DNA from: Hydractinia symbiolongicarpus
Taxonomy: Eukaryota > Cnidaria > Hydrozoa > Anthoathecata > Hydractiniidae
Length of the DNA: 64,000 bases
Direction: 5' to 3'
NCBI RefSeq assembly: GCF_029227915.1
Contig: NC_079876.1
Span: 1,490,001 to 1,554,000 of the forward strand
In this document: positions 24,030 to 37,849 of the stretch, piece after piece
Layout of the letters: every line of letters begins with the position of its first letter
Numbering within the stretch: position 1 is the first letter of the stretch
Translations under genes and position numbers: made by a program
Notes under the pieces: generated by a model
Databases searched by the model: none
The model's input: only the letters and a program-made list of their open reading frames with translations
What the model was told of the DNA's origin: nothing

Positions 24030-25690
24030 AGTATACAAAGAAAGTATCCAGGGAGTAAACTCATTTCCCAAACGATTTTTTAAATTATTATTTCACCACT
24101 AAAACGCATGAGACTTGTAGTTTTTAAGAATGTTTTCATTTTTGATGAGACGCTGAATAAAAGCAGTTTAATCGCCGGCAAACGAAAACCCGCGATTTCC
24201 CGTAAATCCCGGGCTTGGCCCGTATAGTCAAAAGTATACAAAGAAAGTACCCAGGGAGTAAACTCATTTCCCGAACGATTTTTTATATTTTTTTTTTACC
24301 ACTAAACGCATGAGACTTGTAGTTTTTAAAAATGTTTTCATATTTGATGGGACGCTGAATAAAAGAAGTTTAATCGCCGGCAAAGGAAAACCCGCGATTT
24401 CCCGTAAATCCCGGGCTTGGCCCGTATAGTCGAAAGTATACAAAGAAAGTACCCAGGGAGTAAACTCATTTCCCGTACGATTTTTTAAATTACTTTTTCA
24501 CCACTAAAACGCATGAGACTTGTAGTTTTTAAAAATGTTTTCATTTTTGATGAGACGCTGAATAAAAGAAGTTTAATCGCCGGAAAACGAAAACCTGCGA
24601 TTTCCCGTAAATCCTGGACTCGGCCCGTATAGTCAAAAGTATACAAAGAAAGTACCCAGGAAGTAAACTCATTTCCCGAACGATTTTTTATATTATTTTT
24701 TTACCACTAAACGCATGAGACTTGTAGTTTTTAAAAATGTTTTCATATTTGATGGGACGCTGAATAAAAGAAGTTTAATCGCCGGCAAACGAAAATCCGC
24801 GATTTCCCGTAAATCCCGGACTCGGCCCGTATAGTCAAAAGTATACAAAGAAAGTACCCAGGGAGTAAACTCATTTCCCGAACGATTTTTTAAATTATTT
24901 TTTCACCACTAAAACGCATGAGACTTGTAGTTTTCAAAAATGTTTTCATTTTTGATGAGACGCTTAATGAAAAAGGTTTAATCGCCGGCAAACGAAATCC
25001 CGCGTTTTACCGTAAATCCGGGGCTTGGCCTGTATAGTCGAATGTATACAAAGAAAGTACCCAGGGGGTAAACTCATTTCCCGAACGATTTTTTAATTTT
25101 TTTTTTCACCACTAAAACGCATGAGACTTGTAGTTTTCAAAAATGTTTTCATTTTTGATGAGACGCTTAATGAAAGAGGTTTAATCGCCGGCAAATGAAA
25201 ACCTGCGATTTCCCGTAAATCCTGGACTCGGCCCGTATAGTTAAAAGTATACAAAGAAAGTATCCAGGGAGTAAACTCATTTCCCAAACGATTTTTTAAA
25301 TTATTATTTCACCACTAAAACGCATGAGACTTGTAGTTTTTAAGAATGTTTTCATTTTTGATGAGACGCTGAATAAAAGCAGTTTAATCGCCGGCAAACG
25401 AAAACCCGCGATTTCCCGTAAATCCGGGGCTTGGCCCGTATAGTCGAATGTATACAAAGAAAGTACCCAGGGAGTAACCTCATTTCCCGAACGATTTTTT
25501 AAATTTTTTTTTCACCACTAAAACGCATGAGACTTGTAGTTTTCAAAAATGTTTTCATTTTTGATGAGACGCTTAATGAAAGAGGTTTAATCGCCGGAAA
25601 ACGAAAACCCGCGATTTCCCGTAAATCCCGGCTTGGCCCGTATAGTCAAAAGTATACAAAGAAAGTACCCAGGGAGTAAACTCATTTCCG
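24030..25690 (+). repeat. ~1.7-kb segment repeated at 33.33-35.02 kb
   Basis: The monomer order and private variants match 33.33-35.02 kb at an offset of about 9,310 bp. Shared words include gtatagttaaaagtatac, tatccaggg, gccggcaaaggaaaac, a cccgtacgatt tail and gggcttggcctg. The last part (25.0-25.7 kb) is also repeated at 27.6-28.3 kb, offset about 2,630 bp. Confidence 0.7.
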
Positions 25691-26490
25691 ACCGATTTTT
25701 TAAATTGTTTTTTCACCATTAAAACGCTTGAGACTTGTAGTTTTCAAAAATGTTTTCATTTTTGATGAGACGCTGAATAAAAGCAGTTTAATCGCCGGCA
25801 AACGAAAACCTGCGATTTCCCTAAATCCGGGACTCGGCCCGTATAGTCAAAAGTATACAAAGAAAGTACCCAGGGAGTAAACTCATTTCCAGAACGATTT
25901 TTTAAGTTATTTTTTCATCAATAAAACGCATAAGACTTGTAGTTTTTAAAAATGTTTTCATTTTTGATGAGACGGTGAATAAAAGAAGTTTAATCGCCGG
26001 CAAACGAAAACCCGCGATTTCCCGTAAATCCCGGGCTTGGCCCGTATAGTCAAAAGTATACAAAGAAAGTACCCAGGGAGTAAACTCATTTCCCGACCGA
26101 TTTTTTAAATTGTTTTTTCACCATTATAACGCTTGAGACTTGTAGTTTTCAAAAATGTTTTCATTTTTGATGAGACGCTGAATAAAAGCAGTTTAATCGC
26201 CGGCAAACGAAAACCTGCGATTTCCCTAAATCCGGGACTCGGCCCGTATAGTCAAAAGTATACAAAGAAAGTACCCAGGGAGTAAACTCATTTCCAGAAC
26301 GATTTTTTAAGTTATTTTTTCATCAATAAAACGCATAAGACTTGTAGTTTTTAAAAATGTTTTCATTTTTGATGAGACGGTGAATAAAAGAAGTTTAATC
26401 GCCGGCAAACGAAAACCCGCGATTTCCCGTAAATCCCGGGCTTGGCCCGTATAGTCAAAAGTATACAAAGAAAGTACCCAGGGAGTAAAC
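25680..26490 (+). repeat. Tandem 2-monomer (405-bp) duplication
   Basis: The pair formed by the gaccgattttttaaattg-tail monomer and the catcaataaaacgcataag monomer occurs twice, offset 405 bp (aagtta at 25,904 and 26,309). The second copy reads accattataacgc where the first reads accattaaaacgc. The pair occurs again, after one further monomer, at 26.7-27.1 kb. Confidence 0.7.
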
Positions 26491-27722
26491 TCATTTCCCG
26501 AACGATTATTTAAATTATTTTTTCACCACTAAAGCCCATGAGACTTGTAGTTTTCAAAAATGTTTTCATTTTTGATGAGACGCTTAATGAAAGAGGTTTA
26601 ATCGCCGGAAAACGAAAACCCGCGATTTCCCGTAAATCCCGGCTTGGCCCGTATAGTCAAAAGTATACAAAGAAAGTACCCAGGGAGTAAACTCATTTCC
26701 CGACCGATTTTTTAAATTGTTTTTTCACCATTAAAACGCTTGAGACTTGTAGTTTTCAAAAATGTTTTCATTTTTGATGAGACGCTGAATAAAAGCAGTT
26801 TAATCGCCGGCAAACGAAAACCTGCGATTTCCCTAAATCCGGGACTCGGCCCGTATAGTCAAAAGTATACAAAGAAAGTACCCAGGGAGTAAACTCATTT
26901 CCAGAACGATTTTTTAAGTTATTTTTTCATCAATAAAACGCATAAGACTTGTAGTTTTTAAAAATGTTTTCATTTTTGATGAGACGGTGAATAAAAGAAG
27001 TTTAATCGCCGGCAAACGAAAACCCGCGATTTCCCGTAAATCCCGGGCTTGGCCCGTATAGTCAAATGTATACAAAGAAAGTACCCAGGGAGTAAACTCA
27101 TTTCCCGAACGATTTTTTAAATTATTTTTTCACCACTAAAGCCCATGAGACTTGTAGTTTTTAAAAATGTTTTCATTTTTGATGAGACGCTGAATAAGAG
27201 AAGTTTAATCGCCGGCAAACCAAAACCGCGATTTCCCGTAAATCCCGGCTTGGCCCGTATAGTCAAAAGTATACAAAGAAAGTACCCAGGGAGTAAACTC
27301 ATTTCCCGACCGACTTTTTAAATTATTTTTTCACCATTAAAACGCATGAGGCTTGTAGTTTTCAAAAATGTTTTCATTTTTGATGAGACGCTGAATAAAA
27401 GCAGTTTAATCGCCGGCAAACGAAAACCTGCGATCTCCCTAAATCCCGGACGCGGCCCGTATAGTCAAAAGTATACAAAGAAAGTACCCAGGGGGTAAAC
27501 TCATTTCCCGAACGATTTTTTAAATTATTTTTTCACCATTAAAACGCATGAGGCTTGTAGTTTTCAAAAATGTTTTCATTTTTGATGAGACGCTGAATAA
27601 AAGCAGTTTAATCGCCGGCAAACGAAATCCCGCGTTTTCCCGTAAATCCGGGGCTTGGCCTGTATAGTCGAATGTATACAAAGAAAGTACCCAGGGGGTA
27701 AACTCATTTCCCGAACGATTTT

Positions 27723-30152
27723 TTAATTTTTTTTTTCACCACTAAAACGCATGAGACTTGTAGTTTTCAAAAATGTTTTCATTTTTGATGAGACGCTTAA
27801 TGAAAGAGGTTTAATCGCCGGCAAATGAAAACCTGCGATTTCCCGTAAATCCTGGACTCGGCCCGTATAGTTAAAAGTATACAAAGAAAGTATCCAGGGA
27901 GTAAACTCATTTCCCAAACGATTTTTTAAATTATTATTTCACCACTAAAACGCATGAGACTTGTAGTTTTTAAGAATGTTTTCATTTTTGATGAGACGCT
28001 GAATAAAAGCAGTTTAATCGCCGGCAAACGAAAACCCGCGATTTCCCGTAAATCCAGGGCTTGGCCCGTATAGTCGAATGTATACAAAGAAAGTACCCAG
28101 GGAGTAACCTCATTTCCCGAACGATTTTTTAAATTTTTTTTTCACCACTAAAACGCATGAGACTTGTAGTTTTCAAAAATGTTTTCATTTTTGATGAGAC
28201 GCTTAATGAAAGAGGTTTAATCGCCGGAAAACGAAAACCCGCGATTTCCCGTAAATCCCGGCTTGGCCCGTATAGTCAAAAGTATACAAAGAAAGTACCC
28301 AGGGAGTAAACTCATTTCCCGACCGATTTTTTAAATTGTTTTTTCACCATTAAAACGCTTGAGACTTGTAGTTTTCAAAAATGTTTTCATTTTTGATGAG
28401 ACGCTGAATAAAAGCAGTTTAATCGCCGGCAAACGAAAACCTGCGATTTCCCTAAATCCGGGACTCGGCCCGTATAGTCAAAAGTATACAAAGAAAGTAC
28501 CCAGGGAGTAAACTCATTTCCAGAACGATTTTTTAAGTTATTTTTTCATCAATAAAACGCATAAGACTTGTAGTTTTTAAAAATGTTTTCATTTTTGATG
28601 AGACGGTGAATAAAAGAAGTTTAATCGCCGGCAAACGAAAACCCGCGATTTCCCGTAAATCCCGGGCTTGGCCCGTATAGTCAAAAGTATACAAAGAAAG
28701 TACCCAGGGAGTAAACTCATTTCCCGAACGATTTTTTAAATTATTTTTTCACCACTAAAGCCCATGAGACTTGTAGTTTTCAAAAATGTTTTCATTTTTG
28801 ATGAGACGCTTAATGAAAGAGGTTTAATCGCCGGAAAACGAAAACCCGCGATTTGCCGTAAATCCCGGCTTGGCCCGTATAGTCAAAAGTATACAAAGAA
28901 AGTACCCAGGGAGTAAACTCATTTCCCGAACGATTTTTTAAATTATTTTTTCACCACTAAAGCCCATGAGACTTGTAGTTTTCAAAAATGTTTTCATTTT
29001 TGATGAGACGCTTAATGAAAGAGGTTTAATCGCCGGCAAATGAAAACCTGCGATTTCCCGTAAATCCTGGACTCGGCCCGTATAGTTAAAAGTATACAAA
29101 GAAAGTATCCAGGGAGTAAACTCATTTCCCAAACGATTTTTTAAATTATTATTTCACCACTAAAACGCATGAGACTTGTAGTTTTTAAGAATGTTTTCAT
29201 TTTTGATGAGACGCTGAATAAAAGCAGTTTAATCGCCGGCAAACGAAAACCCGCGATTTCCCGTAAATCCAGGGCTTGGCCCGTATAGTCGAATGTATAC
29301 AAAGAAAGTACCCAGGGAGTAACCTCATTTCCCGAACGATTTTTTAAATTTTTTTTTCACCACTAAAACGCATGAGACTTGTAGTTTTCAAAAATGTTTT
29401 CATTTTTGATGAGACGCTTAATGAAAGAGGTTTAATCGCCGGAAAACGAAAACCCGCGATTTCCCGTAAATCCCGGCTTGGCCCGTATAGTCAAAAGTAT
29501 ACAAAGAAAGTACCCAGGGAGTAAACTCATTTCCCGACCGATTTTTTAAATTGTTTTTTCACCATTAAAACGCTTGAGACTTGTAGTTTTCAAAAATGTT
29601 TTCATTTTTGATGAGACGCTGAATAAAAGCAGTTTAATCGCCGGCAAACGAAAACCTGCGATTTCCCTAAATCCGGGACTCGGCCCGTATAGTCAAAAGT
29701 ATACAAAGAAAGTACCCAGGGAGTAAACTCATTTCCAGAACGATTTTTTAAGTTATTTTTTCATCAATAAAACGCATAAGACTTGTAGTTTTTAAAAATG
29801 TTTTCATTTTTGATGAGACGGTGAATAAAAGAAGTTTAATCGCCGGCAAACGAAAACCCGCGATTTCCCGTAAATCCCGGGCTTGGCCCGTATAGTCAAA
29901 AGTATACAAAGAAAGTACCCAGGGAGTAAACTCATTTCCCGAACGATTTTTTAAATTATTTTTTCACCACTAAAGCCCATGAGACTTGTAGTTTTCAAAA
30001 ATGTTTTCATTTTTGATGAGACGCTTAATGAAAGAGGTTTAATCGCCGGAAAACGAAAACCCGCGATTTCCCGTAAATCCCGGCTTGGCCCGTATAGTCA
30101 AAAGTATACAAAGAAAGTACCCAGGGAGTAAACTCATTTCCCGACCGATTTT
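27723..30152 (+). repeat. Tandem 6-monomer (1,215-bp) duplication
   Basis: The segments starting at 27,723 and 28,938 carry the same six monomers in the same order, offset 1,215 bp (also aagtta at 28,535 and 29,750). They share the rare form aatccagggcttgg at about 28,053 and 29,268. The first monomer of the second unit begins with a different tail (cactaaagcccatgag), so the unit boundary lies inside it. Confidence 0.7.
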
Positions 30153-30779
30153 TTAAATTGTTTTTTCACCATTAAAACGCTTGAGACTTGTAGTTTTCAA
30201 AAATGTTTTCATTTTTGATGAGACGCTGAATAAAAGCAGTTTAATCGCCGGCAAACGAAAACCTGCGATTTCCCTAAATCCGGGACTCGGCCCGTATAGT
30301 CAAAAGTATACAAAGAAAGTACCCAGGGAGTAAACTCATTTCCAGAACGATTTTTTAAGTTATTTTTTCATCAATAAAACGCATAAGACTTGTAGTTTTT
30401 AAAAATGTTTTCATTTTTGATGAGACGGTGAATAAAAGAAGTTTAATCGCCGGCAAACGAAAACCCGCGATTTCCCGTAAATCCCGGGCTTGGCCCGTAT
30501 AGTCAAATGTATACAAAGAAAGTACCCAGGGAGTAAACTCATTTCCCGAACGATTTTTTAAATTATTTTTTCACCACTAAAGCCCATGAGACTTGTAGTT
30601 TTTAAAAATGTTTTCATTTTTGATGAGACGCTGAATAAGAGAAGTTTAATCGCCGGCAAACGAAAACCTGCGATTTCCCTAAATCCCGGACGCGGCCCGT
30701 ATAGTCAAAAGTATACAAAGAAAGTACCCAGGGAGTAAACTCATTTCCAGAACGATTTTCTAAATTATTTTTTCTTCAC

Positions 30780-32790
30780 TAAAACGCATAAGACTTGTAG
30801 TTTTTTAAAATGTTTTCATTTTTGATGAGACGCTGAATAAAAGAAGTTTAATAGCCGGTAAACGAAAACCCGCGATTTCCCGTAAATCCCGGGCTTGGCC
30901 CGTATAGTCAAAAGTATACAAAGAAAGTACCCAGGGAGTAAACTCATTTCCCGAACAATTTTTTATATTATTTTTTTACCACTACACGCATGAGACTTGT
31001 AGTTTTCAAAAATATTTTCATATTTGATGGGACGCTGAATAAAAGAAGTTTAATCGCCGGCAAACGAAAATTCGCGATTTCCCGCTAATCCCGGACTCGG
31101 CCCGTATAGTCAAAAGTATACAAAGAAAGTACCCAGGGAGTAAACTCATTTCCTGAACGATTTTTTAAATTATTTTTTCACCACTAAAACGCATGAGACT
31201 TGTAGTTTTCAAAAATGTTTTCATTTTTGATGAGACGCTGAATAAAAGCAGTTTAATCGCCGGCAAACGAAAACCCGCGATTTCCGTAAATCCGGGGCTT
31301 GGCCCGTATAGTCGAATGTACACAAAGAAAGTACCCAGGGAGTAAACTCATTTCCCGAACGATTTTTTAAATTTTTTTTTCACCACTAAAACGCATGAGA
31401 CTTGTAGTTTTCAAAATTGTTTTCATTTTTGATGAGACGCTTAATGAAAGAGGTTTAATCGCCGGAAAACGAAAACCCGCGGTTTCCCGTAAATCCCGGC
31501 TTGGCCCGTATAGTCAAAAGTATACAAAGAAAGTACCCAGGGAGTAAACTCATTTCCCGACCGATTTTTTAAATTGTTTTTTCACCATTAAAACGCTTGA
31601 GACTTGTAGTTTTCAAAAATGTTTTCATTTTTGATGAGACGCTGAATAAAAGCAGTTTAATCGCCGGCAAACGAAAACCTGCGATTTCCCTAAATCCGGG
31701 ACTCGGCCCGTATAGTCAAAAGTATACAAAGAAAGTACCCAGGGTGTAAACTCATTTCCAGAACGATTTTTTAAGTTATTTTTTCATCAATAAAACGCAT
31801 AAGACTTGTAGTTTTTTAAAATGTTTTCATTTTTGATGAGACGCTGAATAAAAGAAGTTTAATAGCCGGCAAACGAAAACCCGCGATTTCCCGTAAATCC
31901 CGGGCTTGGCCCGTATAGTCAAAAGTATACAAAGAAAGTACCCAGGGAGTAAACTCATTTCCCGAACAATTTTTTATATTATTTTTTTACCACTACACGC
32001 ATGAGACTTGTAGTTTTCAAAAATATTTTCATATTTGATGGGACGCTGAATAAAAGAAGTTTAATCGCCGGCAAACGAAAATTCGCGATTTCCCGCTAAT
32101 CCCGGACTCGGCCCGTATAGTCAAAAGTATACAAAGAAAGTACCCAGGGAGTAAACTCATTTCCTGAACGATTTTTTAAATTATTTTTTCACCACTAAAA
32201 CGCATGAGACTTGTAGTTTTCAAAAATGTTTTCATTTTTGATGAGACGCTGAATAAAAGCAGTTTAATCGCCGGCAAACGAAAACCCGCGATTTCCCGTA
32301 AATCCGGGGCTTGGCCCGTATAGTCGAATGTATACAAAGAAAGTACCCAGGGAGTAAACTCATTTCCCGAACGATTTTTTAAATTTTTTTTTCACCACTA
32401 AAACGCATGAGACTTGTAGTTTTCAAAATTGTTTTTATTTTTGATGAGACGCTTAATGAAAGAGGTTTAATCGCCGGAAAACGAAAACCCGCGGTTTCCC
32501 GTAAATCCCGGCTTGGCCCGTATAGTCAAAAGTATACAAAGAAAGTACCCAGGGAGTAAACTCATTTCCCGACCGATTTTTTAAATTGTTTTTTCACCAT
32601 TAAAACGCTTGAGACTTGTAGTTTTCAAAAATGTTTTCATTTTTGATGAGACGCTGAATAAAAGCAGTTTAATCGCCGGCAAACGAAAACCTGCGATTTC
32701 CCTAAATCCGGGACTCGGCCCGTATAGTCAAAAGTATACAAAGAAAGTACCCAGGGAGTAAACTCATTTCCAGAACGATTTTTTAAGTTA
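30780..32790 (+). repeat. Tandem 5-monomer (~1,012-bp) duplication
   Basis: Private variants ttaatagccgg (about 30,850 and 31,861), actacacgcatgag and cccgctaatcccgg (about 31,081 and 32,091) recur at about 1,011 bp. At the junction a catcaataaaacgc tail (to about 31,797) leads into a gttttttaaaatg monomer (from about 31,810) that elsewhere follows a cttcactaaaacgc tail, so the exchange lies between those points. Confidence 0.7.
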
Positions 32791-33330
32791 TTTTTTCATC
32801 AATAAAACGCATAAGACTTGTAGTTTTTAAAAATGTTTTCATTTTTGATGAGACGCTGAATAAAAGAAGTTTAATCGCCGGCAAACGAAAACCCGCAATT
32901 TCCCGTAAATCCCGGGCTTGGCCCGTATAGTCAAAAGTATACATGGAAAGTACCCAGGGAGTAAACTCATTTCCCGAACGATTTTTTAAATTATTTTTTC
33001 ACCACTAAAGCCCATGAGACTTGTAGTTTTTAAAAATGTTTTCATTTTTGATGAGACGCTGAATAAGAGAAGTTTAATCGCCGGCAAACCAAAACCGCGA
33101 TTTCCCGTAAATCCCGGCTTGGCCCGTATAGTCAAAAGTATACAAAGAAAGTACCCAGGGAGTAAACTCATTTCCCGACCGATTTTTTAAATTAATTTTT
33201 CACCATTAAAACGCATGAGACTTGTAGTTTTCAAAAATGTTTTCATTTTTGATGAGACGCTGAATAAAAGCAGTTTAATCGCCGGCAAACGAAAACCTGC
33301 GATTTCCCTAAATCCCGGACGCGGCCCGTA
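32040..33330 (+). repeat. Segment repeated at 36.09-37.38 kb (20-monomer offset)
   Basis: Equivalent points lie 4,050 bp apart: cgctaatcccgg at 32,091 and 36,141, gcggtttccc at 32,491 and 36,541, aagtta at 32,785 and 36,835. Both copies have acatggaaagtaccc, an otherwise rare variant, near 32,941 and 36,991. After about 33.33 kb the first copy switches to gtatagttaaaag with tatccaggg, and the second does not. Confidence 0.7.
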
Positions 33331-35020
33331 TAGTTAAAAGTATACAAAGAAAGTATCCAGGGAGTAAACTCATTTCCCAAACGATTTTTTAAATTATTAT
33401 TTCACCACTAAAACGCATGAGACTTGTAGTTTTTAAGAATGTTTTCATTTTTGATGAGACGCTGAATAAAAGCAGTTTAATCGCCGGCAAACGAAAACCC
33501 GCGATTTCCCGTAAATCCCGGGCTTGGCCCGTATAGTCAAAAGTATACAAAGAAAGTACCCAGGGAGTAAACTCATTTCCCGAACGATTTTTTATAATTT
33601 TTTTTTACCACTAAACGCATGAGACTTGTAGTTTTTAAAAATGTTTTCATATTTGATGGGACGCTAAATAAAAGAAGTTTAATCGCCGGCAAAGGAAAAC
33701 CCGCGATTTCCCGTAAATCCCGGGCTTGGCCCGTATAGTCGAAAGTATACAAAGAAAGTACCCAGGGAGTAAACTCATTTCCCGTACGATTTTTTAAATT
33801 ACTTTTTCACCACTAAAACGCATGAGACTTGTAGTTTTTAAAAATGTTTTCATTTTTGATGAGACGCTGAATAAAAGAAGTTTAATCGCCGGAAAACGAA
33901 AACCTGCGATTTCCCGTAAATCCTGGACTCGGCCCGTATAGTCAAAAGTATACAAAGAAAGTACCCAGGAAGTAAACTCATTTCCCGAACGATTTTTTAT
34001 ATTATTTTTTTACCACTAAACGCATGAGACTTGTAGTTTTTAAAAATGTTTTCATATTTGATGGGACGCTGAATAAAAGAAGTTTAATCGCCGGCAAACG
34101 AAAATCCGCGATTTCCCGTAAATCCCGGACTCGGCCCGTATAGTCAAAAGTATACAAAGAAAGTACCCAGGGAGTAAACTCATTTCCCGAACGATTTTTT
34201 AAATTATTTTTTCACCACTAAAACGCATGAGACTTGTAGTTTTCAAAAATGTTTTCATTTTTGATGAGACGCTTAATGAAAAAGGTTTAATCGCCGGCAA
34301 ACGAAATCCCGCGTTTTCCCGTAAATCCGGGGCTTGGCCTGTATAGTCGAATGTATACAAAGAAAGTACCCAGGGGGTAAACTCATTTCCCGAACGATTT
34401 TTTAATTTTTTTTTTCACCACTAAAACGCATGAGACTTGTAGTTTTCAAAAATGTTTTCATTTTTGATGAGACGCTTAATGAAAGAGGTTTAATCGCCGG
34501 CAAATGAAAACCTGCGATTTCCCGTAAATCCTGGACTCGGCCCGTATAGTTAAAAGTATACAAAGAAAGTATCCAGGGAGTAAACTCATTTCCCAAACGA
34601 TTTTTTAAATTATTATTTCACCACTAAAACGCATGAGACTTGTAGTTTCTAAGAATGTTTTCATTTTTGATGAGACGCTGAATAAAAGCAGTTTAATCGC
34701 CGGCAAACGAAAACCCGCGATTTCCCGTAAATCCGGGGCTTGGCCCGTATAGTCGAATGTATACAAAGAAAGTACCCAGGGAGTAACCTCATTTCCCGAA
34801 CGATTTTTTAAATTTTTTTTTCACCACTAAAACGCATGAGACTTGTAGTTTTCAAAAATGTTTTCATTTTTGATGAGACGCTTAATGAAAGAGGTTTAAT
34901 CGCCGGAAAACGAAAACCCGCGATTTCCCGTAAATCCCGGCTTGGCCCGTATAGTCAAAAGTATACAAAGAAAGTACCCAGGGAGTAAACTCATTTCCCG
35001 ACCGATTTTTTAAATTGTTT
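33330..35020 (+). repeat. Second copy of the 24.03-25.69 kb segment
   Basis: This lies at about +9,310 bp from the first copy. Differences seen are small: gacgctaaataaaag at about 33,661 against gacgctgaataaaag, and ttataatttttttttacc against ttatatttttttttacc near 33,590. Beyond 35.0 kb the match follows the 28.3-28.7 kb region (offset about 6,680 bp), so the segment is built of pieces with more than one source. Confidence 0.7.
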
Positions 35021-37849
35021 TTTCACCATTAAAACGCTTGAGACTTGTAGTTTTCAAAAGTGTTTTCATTTTTGATGAGACGCTGAATAAAAGCAGTTTA
35101 ATCGCCGGCAAACGAAAACCTGCGATTTCCCTAAATCCGGGACTCGGCCCGTATAGTCAAAAGTATACAAAGAAAGTACCCAGGGAGTAAACTCATTTCC
35201 AGAACGATTTTTTAAGTTATTTTTTCATCAATAAAACGCATAAGACTTGTAGTTTTTAAAAATGTTTTCATTTTTGATGAGACGGTGAATAAAAGAAGTT
35301 TAATCGCCGGCAAACGAAAACCCGCGATTTCCCGTAAATCCCGGGCTTGGCCCGTATAGTCAAAAGTATACAAAGAAAGTACCCAGGGAGTAAACTCATT
35401 TCCCGAACGATTTTTTAAATTATTTTTTCACCACTAAAGCCCATGAGACTTGTAGTTTTCAAAAATGTTTTCATTTTTGATGAGACGCTGAATAAAAGCA
35501 GTTTAATCGCCGGCAAACGAAAACCCGCGATTTCCCGTAAATCCGGGGCTTGGCCCGTATAGTCGAATGTATACAAAGAAAGTACCCAGGGAGTAAACTC
35601 ATTTCCCGAACAATTTTTTATATTATTTTTTTACCACTACACGCATGAGACTTGTAGTTTTCAAAAATATTTTCATATTTGATGGGACGCTGAATAAAAG
35701 AAGTTTAATCGCCGGCAAACGAAAATTCGCGATTTCCCGCTAATCCCGGACTCGGCCCGTATAGTCAAAAGTATACAAAGAAAGTACCCAGGGAGTAAAC
35801 TCATTTCCTGAACGATTTTTTAAATTATTTTTTCACCACTAAAACGCATGAGACTTGTAGTTTTCAAAAATGTTTTCATTTTTGATGAGACGCTGAATAA
35901 AAGCAGTTTAATCGCCGGCAAACGAAAACCCGCGATTTCCCGTAAATCCCGGACTCGGCCCGTATAGTCAAAAGTATACAAAGAAAGTACCCAGGGAGTA
36001 AACTCATTTCCTGAACGATTTTTTAAATTATTTTTTCACCACTAAAACGCATGAGACTTGTAGTTTTCAAAAATGTTTTCATATTTGATGGGACGCTGAA
36101 TAAAAGAAGTTTAATCGCCGGCAAACGAAAATTCGCGATTTCCCGCTAATCCCGGACTCGGCCCGTATAGTCAAAAGTATACAAAGAAAGTACCCAGGGA
36201 GTAAACTCATTTCCTGAACGATTTTTTAAATTATTTTTTCACCACTAAAACGCATGAGACTTGTAGTTTTCAAAAATGTTTTCATTTTTGATGAGACGCT
36301 GAATAAAATCAGTTTAATCGCCGGCAAACGAAAACCCGCGATTTCCCGTAAATCCGGGGCTTGGCCCGTATAGTCGAATGTATACAAAGAAAGTACCCAG
36401 GGAGTAAACTCATTTCCCGAACGATTTTTTAAATTTTTTTTTCACCACTAAAACGCATGAGACTTGTAGTTTTCAAAATTGTTTTCATTTTTGATGAGAC
36501 GCTTAATGAAAGAGGTTTAATCGCCGGAAAACGAAAACCCGCGGTTTCCCGTAAATCCCGGCTTGGCCCGTATAGTCAAAAGTATACAAAGAAAGTACCC
36601 AGGGAGTAAACTCATTTCCCGACCGATTTTTTAAATTGTTTTTTCACCATTAAAACGCTTGAGACTTGTAGTTTTCAAAAATGTTTTCATTTTTGATGAG
36701 ACGCTGAATAAAAGCAGTTTAATCGCCGGCAAACGAAAACCTGCGATTTCCCTAAATCCGGGACTCGGCCCGTATAGTCAAAAGTATACAAAGAAAGTAC
36801 CCAGGGAGTAAACTCATTTCCAGAACGATTTTTTAAGTTATTTTTTCATCAATAAAACGCATAAGACTTGTAGTTTTTAAAAATGTTTTCATTTTTGATG
36901 AGACGCTGAATAAAAGAAGTTTAATCGCCGGCAAACGAAAACCCGCAATTTCCCGTAAATCCCGGGCTTGGCCCGTATAGTCAAAAGTATACATGGAAAG
37001 TACCCAGGGAGTAAACTCATTTCCCGAACGATTTTTTAAATTATTTTTTCACCACTAAAGCCCATGAGACTTGTAGTTTTTAAAAATGTTTTCATTTTTG
37101 ATGAGACGCTGAATAAGAGAAGTTTAATCGCCGGCAAACCAAAACCGCGATTTCCCGTAAATCCCGGCTTGGCCCGTATAGTCAAAAGTATACAAAGAAA
37201 GTACCCAGGGAGTAAACTCATTTCCCGACCGATTTTTTAAATTAATTTTTCACCATTAAAACGCATGAGACTTGTAGTTTTCAAAAATGTTTTCATTTTT
37301 GATGAGACGCTGAATAAAAGCAGTTTAATCGCCGGCAAACGAAAACCTGCGATTTCCCTAAATCCCGGACGCGGCCCGTATAGTCAAAAGTATACAAAGA
37401 AAGTACCCAGGGAGTAAACTCATTTCCAGAACGATTTTTTAAATTATTTTTTCTTCACTAAAACGCATAAGACTTGTAGTTTTTTAAAATGTTTTCATTT
37501 TTGATGAGACGCTGAATAAAAGAAGTTTAATCGCCGGCAAACGAAAACCCGCGTTTTCCCGTAAATCCCGGGCTTGGCCCGTATAGTCAAAAGTATACAA
37601 AGAAAGTACCCAGGGAGTAAACTCATTTCCCGAACAATTTTTTATATTATTTTTTTACCACTACACGCATGAGACTTGTAGTTTTCAAAAATATTTTCAT
37701 ATTTGATGGGACGCTGAATAAAAGAAGTTTAATCGCCGGCAAACGAAAATTCGCGATTTCCCGCTAATCCAGGACTCGGCCCGTATAGTCAAAAGTATAC
37801 AAAGAAAGTACCCAGGGAGTAAACTCATTTCCCGAACGATTTTTTAAAT

